Positions 10,101 to 22,500 of a stretch of DNA of 64,000 nt are shown one piece after another (within the stretch, counting starts at the first letter, position 1; each line of letters begins with the position of its first letter). Origin of the DNA: Pseudorasbora parva (lineage: Eukaryota > Chordata > Actinopteri > Cypriniformes > Gobionidae); contig NC_090174.1 in the NCBI RefSeq assembly GCF_024679245.1, positions 43,408,188 to 43,472,187 of the forward strand, written 5' to 3'. Position numbers and translations under genes: made by a program. The notes beneath the pieces are model-generated. The model was not told where the DNA came from. It did no database searches and saw only the letters and a list, made by a program, of their open reading frames with translations.

Positions 10101-12090
10101 GCTCGCGGAGGAAGTGAAATTAGAGGCGTGTACTGAGGATGAGGGAGCGTCTAGAAACAGAATTAACGTGGGGAAGAGCCACGAGAACGATACTGTCCTA
10201 AAGTGGGCGGGGCTTACAGACTACGACATGATGAGCCTACACGCTTTCTACCAATGCACTTGGAATTTAATTGTAGCTTATTTGAACGTCTAAATTAATT
10301 TTATGACAAACGTATTATGGTCACATACAGTCAGCTGCCGAAGAAATACAAAATGGGCCTTCGTGTGATAAGTGTTATTTTTCTGTTTCCGATTAGTGAA
10401 CGAATCGATATGAGTCGGATCTTTTAAATGAACCAATTACAAACTGGTCTGGAACTGACTCGAGCGCCTGAACAGTTGCGCCAACTGTTTCGCTCAGTTG
10501 AAATATATATTTTTAAACTACTATATAAATATGTAATGACTTTTATTTTAAACCCAAAATATTTTCTTTTACTTTGAATTATGCTGGTCTGTTTTAGGTT
10601 AACAATATTCTGCCAATTACTTCATACGATAGGCTACATGCATGCAGATTCTTGAACCATTTTAGAATCCTACATTCCTACATCTTCCATAAAAACCCAG
10701 TTATCTTATTTTTAAATAATGACCTTATTCAAATCGTTTAAACACATGTCTAACAAAATTGCATTGTTTTGAATGTAATTTTGATAACCCCCTTGTGTGA
10801 TATTTTATTTATGTATTTTTTAAAAATCATGTTTGTTTGGGTTTTTTTTTTGTTTATTTACCTTCTTAGCCTATTCTTTTTGAGGTTTGTTTGGTATTTT
10901 ATATGTTACTTCAAGCAATTAAAAAAGTAAAAGTTGAAACTGCATTCTGTAATGAGTCACTAAATCGTTTTTTAACCGATTCTTTTAAACGAACTATTCA
11001 AAAGAATCGGCTTGGGGAAACAGGTCACACACTTCACTTGTTTCTTTTCTCAACGCTGGCAGGAATGGACCAATCACATTCGTTTGTGATCGCTATTTAA
11101 ACAATGTTTTATCGTTCATTAGAGCTTGATGAGGCATATTTAGATTTGCATGACAAGTAAAAATCTTTGAACGTAATACATTTAAACATTATACTTGACA
11201 TATATTTTGTTCAAATTATTAAACTCGTTTTGAGAATTTGAATTCGACTCGATGGAGAAAGCGGCTTCCGGAGCACCAGTGCGACACCTTGAGGACAAAC
11301 TTGTCTCATTACACGCAGGCTAGAGAAGGCAGTAAAAAATCCTAACATTCTGTACTGTAAGTAGTAGTTATGGCAATATAACCTTAATTAACCTTAAACT
11401 ATTTGGTCACGTTTTAAGTTTGACATTGCATAAAAAAATTACATGGTGTACTGTTTAACAAATAATACTTGTCTCTACATAGAAATACATATTTATTGTT
11501 TTCCTGTTTTCTGTTCTCATCCTTTGAACCCATTTAAGTGCTCATGTCTGTACTTAAACATTGCCCCACCCTAAAATGAATGGGTCGCATGTGTTCTTAA
11601 CTTCCATGTTCAAGGCCCCCGGCTTCAAAGGTCACTGAACCCCGGAGGCGCGTTTGACCTCTGTGCCGTAAAATGGTTGTGTAAAGTGAATACACATGAA
11701 AGGTTAGGATCATTGTTAAAAGCAATTAGTTTGAGCTGTTGAGTAAATTAAACTCATGCTTCTCAGAAATACGAGAAAGATCTAGATCTAGGTTAGAGGT
11801 TTACTAAGCTTTATCCAATTCCAAATTAATAAGGTAAAAATCTTGCTGTCCTACATAAACATCTTATGCTACTATATAAACAACCACTATGGTCACTAAA
11901 CAGAAATGATAAAGTTATAGTGTATACTGATTAAAAAAAAACATTCAGGGGGGAAATCGTTACGATTACTGACCACAAGAGGTCGCTTTACATTCCAACA
12001 CTTAGCAGCAGCATCTATATTTAACACATGAAAACCATGATGAAAACTCAGGACTACCACAACTGGCTTTTAATTCTTTTGCTCTCTAGT
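10101..12090. other. Intergenic interval between cemip2 and abhd17b
   Basis: AT-rich sequence separates the cemip2 promoter from the presumed 3' end of abhd17b. Around 10395-11010 there are several GAATCG/CGATTC words in both orientations, which suggests an old transposon. I cannot set its ends. No gene is seen. Confidence 0.45.
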
Positions 12091-13356
12091 GTCTTAAATA
12101 CATGTTTATTTTGTATTATAACTATTTCAAGATCATAATTACATACAGTTTATCCATTTTCTTTTACAATGGGTGTTTAAAAAAACTAACAGAAAAACAT
12201 GTCTGGAAAGACTGAATTCAGCACGTTAGTTTGTGCTTCAGTCTGACCAGTTTAAAACTATTCTGTGCCATATGTAATATAATAATAAATCATTTTACAT
12301 GGTTAATAACAGCTTTATAATCAGTTTCATAATACAGTTATGCATTCCCCATAGAAAATAAAAAACACCATCCAAATGAAGATGTGGAACAGGTTGACAG
12401 TCCTCTTTTACATTAGAGAAGATCGGAACAATTGTCCATAATAACAGCCTTGTCATGGCTCAAAGCAATAACAAAAAAAAAAAGTTGTGTGCATTTCTTT
12501 ATATGGGTTTCATTTGAGACAAGACAGTATAAATTACATTTGAATAAAAAACAAAGCAATGACTCCAAAAAGAATCACGTGTTAAGTTCACAATGTGTGT
12601 AATCAAAATGAATATTTTAATTTAAAAAAAGTGCAAAAACAAACCAACTGTTACTAATATCACCAAGCGTATTAGCATATGTACTGTTTGAGCAGAATAT
12701 GTGTTAACCTGAGGCTACTGCAAGCCACAATTATTAAGTATTTCTTTATTTGAAAAGTCTATTTATTCATTTGACAGTTAAAACAGATATTACTGCCATA
12801 TTGTCCAGCATCGTTTTTAAGGTCTGGGACAAGTAAAACATAGACAAGTAGAAGGGACAAGTAGAACTGTACACATTGTATTTAAGCAGAGATTTACATA
12901 CAAAGTAATGTATCAAAGTTGAATATACTGAGTATTTGGCATCACCTGTATGGCAAATGTTTGTGTCAGAATGTTGCGTTTGTACAGTACTTCATTACAT
13001 GATATTAGAACATGCATAAATACAACAAAACAAAAACTAGACTTAAATGGAATGGGCTTTATTCTTTAGTACATGGTATAAAGACACAGAAGTCGGGTCA
13101 CCAAAGCATCAGACCACTCGCTCACACCTGTAGTAGTACAGTTAAACAAACACACCCCTAAGAAAGGCAGCAAGGACACTGCTCCCCATTTTCTATATAG
13201 CGTGGAGAAGTGCAACTCGAGTAGAATAATAATAACAAAAACAAAAAAACAAAAAAAAGAGTTGAGGTGAGAAAAAAAACCCAGAGTAAAGTTCACAGTT
13301 GCCAGTGTGGCACCAGGGGCATGTTCATCAAGGTGAGCCCTGATCTTGAGGTCCAT
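12085..13356 (-). other. abhd17b: Presumed abhd17b 3' UTR
   Basis: The sequence downstream of the abhd17b stop has minus-strand AATAAA signals at 13063-13058 and 12110-12105, so short and long 3' UTRs are possible. The 96-codon minus-strand frame at 13066-13356 begins in this UTR and is not a gene. Confidence 0.45.
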
Positions 13357-13576
13357 TTATAAGTTTACAAGTTCATGAGCCACAAACTGTTTCAAGCGCT
13401 CCAGGTACTGTCCATACAGCTCTACGTCGTTGTGTCCCGCACCCTCCACCCAGAGCGGCTCCAAGGGCCGCTGGCAGCGCTCGTAGAGGGCCAGCCCATG
13501 GGAAAAATCAATCACCTCGTCCTCCGTACCGTGGATCACCAGCACCGGAGAGGTGACTTTACAGATTTTATCAATG
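13357..13576 (-). CDS. abhd17b: abhd17b last coding exon (Asp/His of the triad)
   Basis: Acceptor TTCTTTAG is followed by one base completing Asn216, then [20 protein letters not shown]. It carries Asp235 and His264 and ends FVAHELVNL followed by TAA. The open frame extends upstream of the acceptor to 13698, but that part is intron. Confidence 0.96.
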
Positions 13577-16500
13577 CTAAAGAAAAAGAAAAAACATACA
13601 AAAAAACAACATAAGAAGTGTGTTCTGCAGTAAGTGAAGTTTAAATCATCATCATCATCATCTGCTTTGTACACAAAGGGCAATTGTAAAATATGCAATT
13701 GAGGTATAAAAGTGTTTCTCTAGATGTCTAGTATATTTCTACTGCCATCTACAGTACTTGCCTTTAAAAGATCAAATAAAAACCCACCCATTACCCTAAA
13801 ACACATTCTTTACAAAAAAACGATTAACATAAAGGTTAATCGTTTTTTTGTAAAGAATGTGTTTAGCCAAATTTGTTCACAATGCCAGTACAAACATTAT
13901 TTGCATATCCGATTTGAATCTGATATGCTAAAATACTAAATTACTCACTATCCACACTGTGTGTATCACAAGGTGCTCTTTCGTTTTCCAGAATTTATGG
14001 CAATGATGTTGTATTGTTAGGCATATGGCAAAAACAATAACAACATGGAGGGGTTTGCAACACAAAAGTTCTTATTTACAACAAATCTAAATTCGACATG
14101 TCTACATTAAATTGTAATTTTCTGCTCGCCGGCTCTTTTCAACAACACAACCTTGTTTCTGTAGCATGTTTCCTATAACACCGTCTGACACGTTTACTTT
14201 TTATGTGGTGTGAGAAAGTGACAAAACACACAAAACCGATTAAAGTGGTCAGATTAAAATGGATATCCAGAAAGATTTATCAAACCACACATTTATGTAG
14301 CCCGGAATGGATTTGTAAATTGCATTGTGTGTGATTTTTTTTTTGCTGTTCACACATGCTAAATCTGATTGGATTCCATTCGAAAATACACAAAAAATGG
14401 ATTTGGACTGACACTCTGAATAAGGCTTTATTGGCTGATCAATATGCAGTAGTAAAAATGTTTTATAATTCTAATAACCAGATGTAAAAGTAGGTCTTCC
14501 TTAGATAATCATATGTACAACCGTTTAAAAGTTTGAGGATGGCAAGATCAAGGTTGCATTCATTTGATCAAAAATTCAGTAAAATATTATAATATTTTTT
14601 TCAAATTTAACATATCTTTAGAAATATCAGTCCAGAAGAGGCCTGATTAACGGGTATTAATTCATCATAAGCTGTGTCTCATTTCGGAAGGCTGCGTCCT
14701 CCGGAAGTCACATTTAAAGGCTGCATACGACATAAGGCCTAACTTTATTTGTAATGAAGTTCCAGCTCTCGTGGGAAAGACAGTGGTGTTCACTTCAGTT
14801 CACTGCGGAATTGTTTGTAAACAAATCTCCGGTGGGTGCTGGATTTGGATCCGACAGGAATGGTGCAACACACTTATATGAGTAAAACGTGTTTTTATAT
14901 GTAATAGTACTGCATTGTTATAGATCGTTTAGCTTGTGTATGTGTCTAACAGAGCATACCTTTAGCATGCTTGACTCAGACACGTATGGGCTATCACTCG
15001 CAAAGCCTGGCAGGCTGGTGAATCTCATTATATTCCGTTCTTGTTCTGCTATTCTCTCTCTAATGTTGAAATCTGAAGGGCGGCGGGGCGCATGTGTATG
15101 TGTGTGTGCGCGGTTCGTGCTTATATCGTCCGATCTTGCGGGCTATGTGTAATATAAAAATAATAGTCCAATCAATCGCGGGTGGATGAGAAATAAATAA
15201 ATTATTGTGTTTGTTTGATAAAGATGTTTACGAGCCCTGTGATTGAGAGAATCATTCTGGTTCCCGCTTCGCCGTTAATCTCTCCTCTCCCTGAACTGAC
15301 AGGGGAGCTTAAACTCATTATATATGCAAATCTTATCCAATCCTAGCCGTGGGCGTTTACTTCCAAGTCTCCAGTGCTGCACGCCCATCAAAACCCAACG
15401 TTCTGGTGAGAGCCTCAAAACTAGTGTAGAAAAAAGCCTATTACTTATTAGTTATGATGTTTTTGAATGTAAAAACCACACGAACGTCATTAGTTGAAAT
15501 CAGACAACAGTATAAAAAAAAAGCCAGTTCATGACACCTTTAATGTGTCCTTTCTGAATAAAAGTATTAACTTATTTTAAAAACATCACCCAACATCTTT
15601 AAATTGTAGTACATTTAAAAAATATATTATACATTTTATTTATAATATTTAAATACATTTTTAAATGAAGCATGATCATAAATTTCAGCTGAAATCAGAC
15701 TACATTATCCATTTACATTGCTTTAAAATGCAAATGCACAAACACGGAACTACTTGTTGGAGGATATTTGTCACTAGAGGGCACACAATAACAGTAATGG
15801 TTAAAGTGCAGAAAACAGATGAACCAATCAGATGCCTTGTCCGCAACATGGCTGCTCAGTGCTGAATGCAAAGCACGAACAGTGCATGAACAGTATGTCT
15901 CTAACTGGTATGAGACAGGACAGATGAGGAGAAAAATATGGTGGAAGAAATAGGAAAAGACTGTCTAAGGTAAAAGAGGCAGACTCACTTGGGGAATGCA
16001 TCAAAGCAGTACGTCTTCTTTGTGTCAGGAAAAGCCACCCGCATGCCTGAGGTCAGAGGGGAGTGGAGGACGACGGCAGCGCTCTCGTACCGAGAGGCCA
16101 GATCCACCGAAGGGACTGTACCGATGCTCTGGCCATAAATGATCACATTCTCTGGCCTTATCCCGTACCTAGAACATGACATTTAAATGATGAGTTCACG
16201 CATAGTCACACATTCACACCTACACTCTGATGATGCTGAGGTCAGAACACAATTATCATGACTCAAGAGTACAGTTTCTTTAAACTACTTTCAAAACCAG
16301 ACAAACTGGGAAGCACCCTTTTCATTTTGTGATTGGCTTGAATGACCGAATCTTTCGGTTCATAATCATTATATAAACCTCAACTGACATGCCCAACTTA
16401 AGTGTTATTACTTTTACAAACAGGTATAGGCGATTAAGCGTGAGCCAAAATTTAAGAACAGATACTAGAACAAGGAGTCATTAAATCAAAGCATTCCTGC

Positions 16501-19500
16501 AAGTCAAGCTGCTTGCAGTCAACAGTCTCGATTCCATTACATCCCATCAATTGATTGAGCATAAGAGAATTTTTCCTTTTTCTTTTTTCCTTTAAGCAAA
16601 TCGCACACAATTTTTTGGTTAATTTCTTGTTTAATTAATTTGTTACAGTATATTTTTAATCTTAGGTCCATTAAATAATATAAAAAGAAATAACGTTTGA
16701 TTTTAATAATGTATTTGTAAGATTAAGATTAATAAATGCAGTATTTTTAACGTTAGTTTATGCAAAATAATATAGTTAAAGGGTTAGTTCACCCAAAAAT
16801 GAAAAATATATATCATTAATTAATCACCCTCATGTCTTTCGACGTCCGTAAGAACTTCGTTCATCTTCAGAACACAAATGAAGATATTTTAGTTGAAAGC
16901 TGATGGCTGAGAAAGGCTTCAGATAGGCCTCCATTGACATTCAGTACATTCCCACTCAAGACACATAAAAGGCAATAAAACCATAGTTACAAAGTCCATC
17001 TCACTGCAGTGGCTCTACAGTCATTTTATGAAGCGACGAGAATAGTTTGTGCGCACGAAAAAAATCAAAATAATGACTTTATCCACCAGATTATTGTCTT
17101 CCGCGTATGCCTCGGACGTGAACTCACGAAGCACCACTACGTATGCGCGAGAATAAGACGCAGATCCGCCGTTCAGATACCTGACCCAGAAGAGAAGAAC
17201 TTTGTTTAAAGGTTGTTGTTTTTTTCTAAAGCACGATCAGTGTAGAATTCAACAGCTTAGATACGGCGCGTCTTCCCTTCCTCTGGGCCTCTGGGTCATG
17301 TGTCCTTGAGTAATTAATGATATATTTTTCATTTTTGGGTGAACTAACCCTTTAACTAATGTTGATGTAAAATGTTAGTTTTTTTTATGCACCGATATTA
17401 AAATTCTGGTCGATATAATAGTAAAGTTATTTTTTAATACATGTTAAAATTGATATTATACTGTAATGTTGAATGTCTATATTAATGTTTAAAGAAAAAT
17501 CTATTTCATAGACACATCAGTAGCAGTATTAGTATCATCGATACTGGCCATTCATAAAAACTCATTTTAGATGTACTGTCTTTAAATCGTTTCTACATTA
17601 ATTTGGAGAGTAACTGAAATTATTACAAAAACAATATTAAAAACTCCAATGTTTTTAATCACGATCAATTACAGAAATAACTTTTTTGGTTTTAATCGAT
17701 CGATACGTGCGCGCACACAAAAATATGCATTCAAGAGTATTCGGAGCAACAACTAAGGAAAGAAACCGTGAACTTGATGACATCATTCACTGCATGAAAG
17801 CGAGCAATTCAATTGATAACAGTAAAAAGCCACGGAGCACAGACGCTTTTAGGGAATCCAGTGAGATTCAAAAATCCACTCAAGTATCTCAGTTTTATTT
17901 CTCTTAATCAGTGAAACTAGAAGGAACATTCGTACTTAAATCAGCAAATGACAATGTGACTCAAAACATTTCCACTATGGAGAGGATGGTGTATACTATA
18001 GGTTGGTTATCCTAGCAGGCGGTGTGTCCACATTCCATGCCATATTATAAGCGCATGATCACTTAGTCAGCTGACTGCAGTACCACAGAAAGCGAGGTCT
18101 AAGTGAAGAGATCCTGGAGCTTAGATGTAAACAGAAATTACTCCAGAAGTAGGACATGCATAACTCAAAAGAAGTAACACGTCAACGACTTATACTGTGT
18201 ACATTGTACAATTACTGTATTGTAATGCACCATTGCTTTCGGCGCTCTAGCGACGCTTGACTGTTTGGTGGTAAACAAAGGGTGATAGAACTGGTTTGAA
18301 GTTGAAACGGAAAATTGTCATTGTATGACCAAAATAAATATAAATATTTGTGTCTGATCACAAGCGGACCTTACATGTATCATCATGAATTATAATTCCT
18401 CCATTTAGTTACCTATACAATCATGTCACCTCAAACTCAATTTTGTTCAGATTATACAATGGGCCGTTGAGACCAATACACTCATCAGTTTTGTACTCAG
18501 GGACAAAAATCACATGATTCTACATTACTCCGTGTGATCATGTGAAAGAACGTGGAATGTGTTTTGGAGAGAGGCAGAATGGATTTAAGAACTAGAGAAA
18601 GGTGAAGGGATAGACTCTACAAAGTCATTTTCAAAAAGAACATTCTTTAAGGAACAGTTCTTCCAAAAATAAAAATGAGGTTATTTTTATATTATTTTCC
18701 AATGAACAAGTAGAAATTTAAGAATTGTTATGCACATCTTGCCATCAAACAGTTCATAGTTATCCGGTCTGTCAAGTTTAAAGTAAAATAATATTAAGTC
18801 AAATAGCTTTGTGTGTGGAAAAGACTCATTAGACCATCACTGCATAGTGACTGGCATTCAGACTGTTCCTCTAACAAACCTACTGTATAACTTGTATTAA
18901 GGCTGAGATGTCAAGAGAATAAATCCCCCATTTGGAGCTTTTCTCTTAAAAGGACATTTTCTTCCCAGTGTTTTACTCAAACTTTGCAAGGCCCCTTGTG
19001 TTTTGCTGCTACTAAATTTGCGAGAGAACCTTCTCTGTGACAACCTGTAATTAATCCAAACATGATTCTTGACCATACTGTTTGCAATCATGGTTGATGA
19101 ATAAAAGTAACAGAACGGAACATGTGCGACAAAAAGTACAAATTTTACTTAATTTAAATTATTGGAATACTAGGAATTTCACATAGCTTTTAAGAATGTT
19201 TTACCAGTTCACATAATGTAAAGCAGTTCAAAACTACATAGCTGTCGTCTGTTTGCAGCGTTTAGTTAGCCTAGAAATCTAGACGCACCTTAGCGGCAGC
19301 AAATCTAATCTGCCCACGAGTGTCATCTAGCAACTCTCAATATACTTCTGAGCTGTAAACGCCAAACTCTGGTCAGGCCAATCACATTGTGTATAGAGTC
19401 GATGGGCTGGGCTTAACATAATGACGGCAGAGTTGCGCTAGTAAACAAAGAAACTGGTGAACGGCAGTCTTTCAAATCAGCTCTGGAAGACTTGGAGTTA

Positions 19501-22500
19501 AGCTTTTCTCTGAGAAAAGAACGGCACTGAAGTCATTCGTAAGAAGGGAAGATGTGTTCGGAGTTTTGCCGACCGGATACGGCGAAAGTTTAATCTGTCA
19601 ACTAGCTCTGCTTCACCTTCGTTGCTCTGGTTGGCTGTAGCGCTATCCGATTGTGTGCACGTCGTGCAGAGGGAGTTTGAAAGACAACCGTTTATCCCAC
19701 CTCGCACATTGAGCCCTGTCAATGGCGAGTTTCCAGACCAAACATCTTGATGTGGGTCTTGCTTGTCAGGCTAGTGTTTAGTAATTTCAAGTCAAAAATG
19801 GCTTAAAGAAATAAAATAAAAAAATTAGTATTGTTCTTTGCTGTCTGAATTTGTTGTTCGTCACATTTTCAACTGAATTGCCTCTCATAAAATAAAATAT
19901 ATAATGTTAAGGCAAATTACAATGCACTCCCCAAAACCACACATTATCACAATCACATAAATGGCAAGTAGTGTTCAATTTACTTTTTGTGTGAAAAATA
20001 ATTATAATTTAAGGAACACTCCAACATTTTTATAAATAGGGCTTATTCAACTTCTTTCCTACATTTAGATATGTGGGCAAATGCATTTTTGTCTCAGTGC
20101 ATGCATTGTTTTATTTTGGCAGGGCTTAGCTTAGCTTAATGAATTGAATCCTATGTTGCCAGCTAACATGTCCTGAGTAAAAGTGATCCACCTAATTACT
20201 TCTTGTGGCCTACGTATTCACAACGAGTGTAAATAGCGATGCAGAATAAGACTAGGGGATTTCCTAGGAAGATATTGACTAGGGACTATATTATGGGGAA
20301 GCACAGGCGAAGCACTCTTACATGCACTTGCTATCTTTGCGCCCAGGTAGCAGTGCTTCCTCATAATATAGTCCCAAGTCAATATCTGCCTAGGAAATCC
20401 CCCAGGTCTTATTCTGCTCTACTGTTTGTAATTGTTGTGAATACGCAGGCCACAAGAAGTAATTAAGAGGGGGTTTTTTTTGGATCACTTATACTCAGGA
20501 CATGCTGGCTGGCAACATAAGATCCCATTCATTATGCTAAGCTAAGCTAGCGCAGCCCTGCCAAACTAAAACAATGCATGCACAGAGACAAAAATGCATT
20601 TGCCCACATATCTAAATGTAGTGGAAAAAGCCCCATTTCTAAAAACTTAGTGCCCCTTTAAAGGTGGGATAAGTGTTATTTCAAAACCGTTTTAGAAAAA
20701 GGACTCGGGCGGAGTGGGATAAACTTGTAGCCAATCAGCAGGTAAGGGGCGTGTCTATGGTGAGAAGAGAGGCCCAGTGCACGTCATTATTCAAAACACA
20801 CGAGTCACACATGACGGACATTAGCCAAGAAATAACTAATATATGCTAGCTTTTGCTTGAATATGCTCGTGTGTCATGTTCGCTTGTTTGTCCATTTGCG
20901 ATCGTATTTTCGCTTACTTCAGCGATGATAAAGACCCGTTCATTTCCACACCGTATGGAGCATCTAAATCCCCTCAGTGTTTCAAGTGTCAGCTCACAAT
21001 ATGTGTTCAACAGATAAGATACTATACTCCTAATATACCGGTATGTGTTTCCTCTTTACATCTATATAACCCATCCGAACATAACTGATATACAGGTCGT
21101 TAGCTGGACTATCAGTGTTTTTGTGATGGAAGGGATGACTTTTTCATTGAATATTCAACCTTGATTAGTAACACACAGATTCTGCCAGTCGTTGCCTGGG
21201 TTACGTATGTGTAGGGGGGGAACTATCAATATAGGGCCGAGACCCTTTTTGGGGGTAGGGGCGTGTTTGTTTTGATGATTTGAAATAACAACAACGGTTA
21301 CCAGAAAGCACTTATCCCACCTTTAACATCAACTAATTTGTATAAAGATGGACTACTTTTATTATTGCATTACAATGTTTTTATTTTATTTATATATTAA
21401 CTTTTAAAGTACATATGCAGGCTTTAAAAAAGGTCACATGCTTTCAGATTTAGGAGAACTCTGATGGTTTATGGCACATGGCTTTTCATTTTGTCATTTT
21501 TAGGAAAAGATGGTAGGGCCTCACCCGAGACCTAATGATTTATATAGTACTCAAACACTAAATTAAGTACTCCCATTTCATTTCAAGCTGCTCAATATGT
21601 TGGCTATAAAGATGAGAGAAAAACATTCAGCACTATTTATTCCCATGGCAACAAATCATAAATTGTTCAGATAAACATGTATCAGACGACCTTTATTAAT
21701 TTATTATATAGCAGTTGTTTGATAGCAGTTCTACACTGATTAACTTTTGGATACAAAAACCTGCTGTGTGACACCATCAGGAAGTTATTTTTTACTTCCT
21801 GGGTAGACAATGTTGTCATGACTGCAATCGGGCTTGTCCCTCCAGGACTCCCTGGGAATCAGTTGCCAGGCAACCAATCAATATTTGACTTGAAGAACTG
21901 GCTGCTGGCACCTCCCCCCTCACCTCTCAGAGGGAGCTGCGCTCCATGAAAGACTGATACTAAATTCTCACAGGCTTCGTGAGTGAGCTCCTTTCAGCTC
22001 TAAAGCTCAAAACACTCAGGCACAATGGTCATGTCACTTCAGGAGGAAGAGGGGCACAAGGGTCTCGTTCGATACAGCTGCTACTGCTGGTTGCCGTGGC
22101 GTTTCCTTTATGACATTAGTCATCGTCTTCTGAGGGAGGAAATTCTCTCTCAGACAAAAGCCATTTCCTTTGCTTCTTCCTTTTACCGGAATGGTTTCAG
22201 ACTCTTGAATGTGGAACATAATAGACATTCCCGTTTTACTGTTTTGAAGACATAAGCAGATGGATCCGTTTGGTAGAAGTTTACATATACCAAGCCTGGT
22301 TGCAGATACCTACTGTGCTTCCAGAGAGTATTCACAGCGCATCACTTTTTCCACAATTTATGATGTTACAGTCTTATTCCAAAATTGATTCAATTCATAG
22401 TTTTTCCTCAATTCTACAAAAAGACCCCATATTGACAATGTGGAAAAAGTGAAATGCTGCGAATACTTTCCGGATGCACTGTATATGAAATGCACACAAA

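Noticed and set aside
13066..13356. 96-codon minus-strand frame after abhd17b
   Set aside because: It begins after the abhd17b stop codon and lies in the presumed 3' UTR. The hydrophobic run is of low complexity and resembles no known protein.
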